Assembly (NCBI GenBank): GCA_028023455.1
Contig: JAQFVV010000186.1
Span: 1,364,001-1,428,000, forward strand
From: Epiperipatus broadwayi
Lineage: Eukaryota > Onychophora > Udeonychophora > Euonychophora > Peripatidae
Direction: 5' to 3'
Length of the DNA stretch: 64,000 bases
Both the position numbers and the translations under genes were made by a program. Below, in pieces: positions 63,743-64,000 of the stretch. A model generated the notes under the pieces. That model made no database searches. It saw nothing but the letters and a program-made list of their open reading frames with translations, and was not told where the DNA came from. How positions within the stretch are numbered: position 1 is the stretch's first letter; each line of letters opens with the position of its first letter.

Positions 63743-64000
63743 TATAATATAAAAAGCATAGTAAATGAAAGAAATTTACAAGGTATTGGATTCATAGTAA
63801 GATATATCTTTTTATTTTTAATTTTCCAGGGTATAACAGCTATCAATATTGAAAGTTGTTTTTACATAGTAAGTGTTTAAGAAAATACTACATTCAAAAT
63901 AGCATTAAAAGAGAAAGTTCTTAATACATATTACAAAATGTCATTGCATAAAGATCAATAAATCATGGATTTTTTTCTTGGAGATGTTAGTGCATATTAA

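Overview
This window is strongly AT-rich eukaryotic nuclear DNA from an animal, most likely an invertebrate. The evidence is long non-coding stretches, tRNA-derived SINEs with target-site duplications (TSDs), decayed LINEs, Penelope-like element (PLE) ends with a GIY-YIG endonuclease, and long tetra- and trinucleotide microsatellites. I cannot fix the phylum from sequence alone. No complete host protein-coding gene is visible. Two short open stretches (19949-20281 on + and 22049-22252 on -) could be exons, and 25524-26008 looks like a broken coding region of unknown origin.

Layout. 1-11.1 kb: nearly featureless AT-rich DNA with a sharp switch in strand composition near 8.5 kb. 11.1-23 kb: a run of foldback (inverted-repeat) elements at 11.1-12.2, 16.4-16.9, 17.8-18.2, 18.4-19.9 and 22.7-22.9 kb. 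25.5-27.6 kb: the unknown broken coding region, a foldback of two PLE 3' ends (GIY-YIG remnant on each arm) and a 420-bp GATA/GGTA microsatellite. 29.5-34.3 kb: two SINEs and more foldbacks. 34.4-37.7 kb: a decayed non-LTR retrotransposon (endonuclease, reverse transcriptase, C-terminal tail) containing an LTR-like insert and a 120-bp perfect palindrome flanked by a 15-bp TSD. 38.5-44.4 kb: single and paired copies of the commonest foldback unit, two SINEs and two LINE 3' tails. 44.8-46.7 kb: a second, larger head-to-head PLE pair and an ACT/ACC array. 49-50.2 kb: a three-unit foldback with a 17-bp TSD. 52-56.8 kb: further foldbacks. 54-60.5 kb: two LINE tails and a SINE. 61.5-63.7 kb: two more foldbacks.

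The unifying observation is that about eighteen inverted repeats, from several sequence-unrelated families, recur in 64 kb. Many carry the same small core: CTGA(T/A)GA, one extra base, a short stem (often GAC...GTC), then GAAAC or GAAAA. The core also sits just 3' of the stop codon of a GIY-YIG PLE remnant (27.03 kb). This resembles the hammerhead ribozyme motifs known from Penelope-like elements and from small non-autonomous 'retrozymes'. I infer that most foldbacks are PLE-derived or PLE-mobilised units inserted head-to-head, sometimes with an extra tandem copy. TSDs of 13-17 bp around three of them support insertion as whole units.
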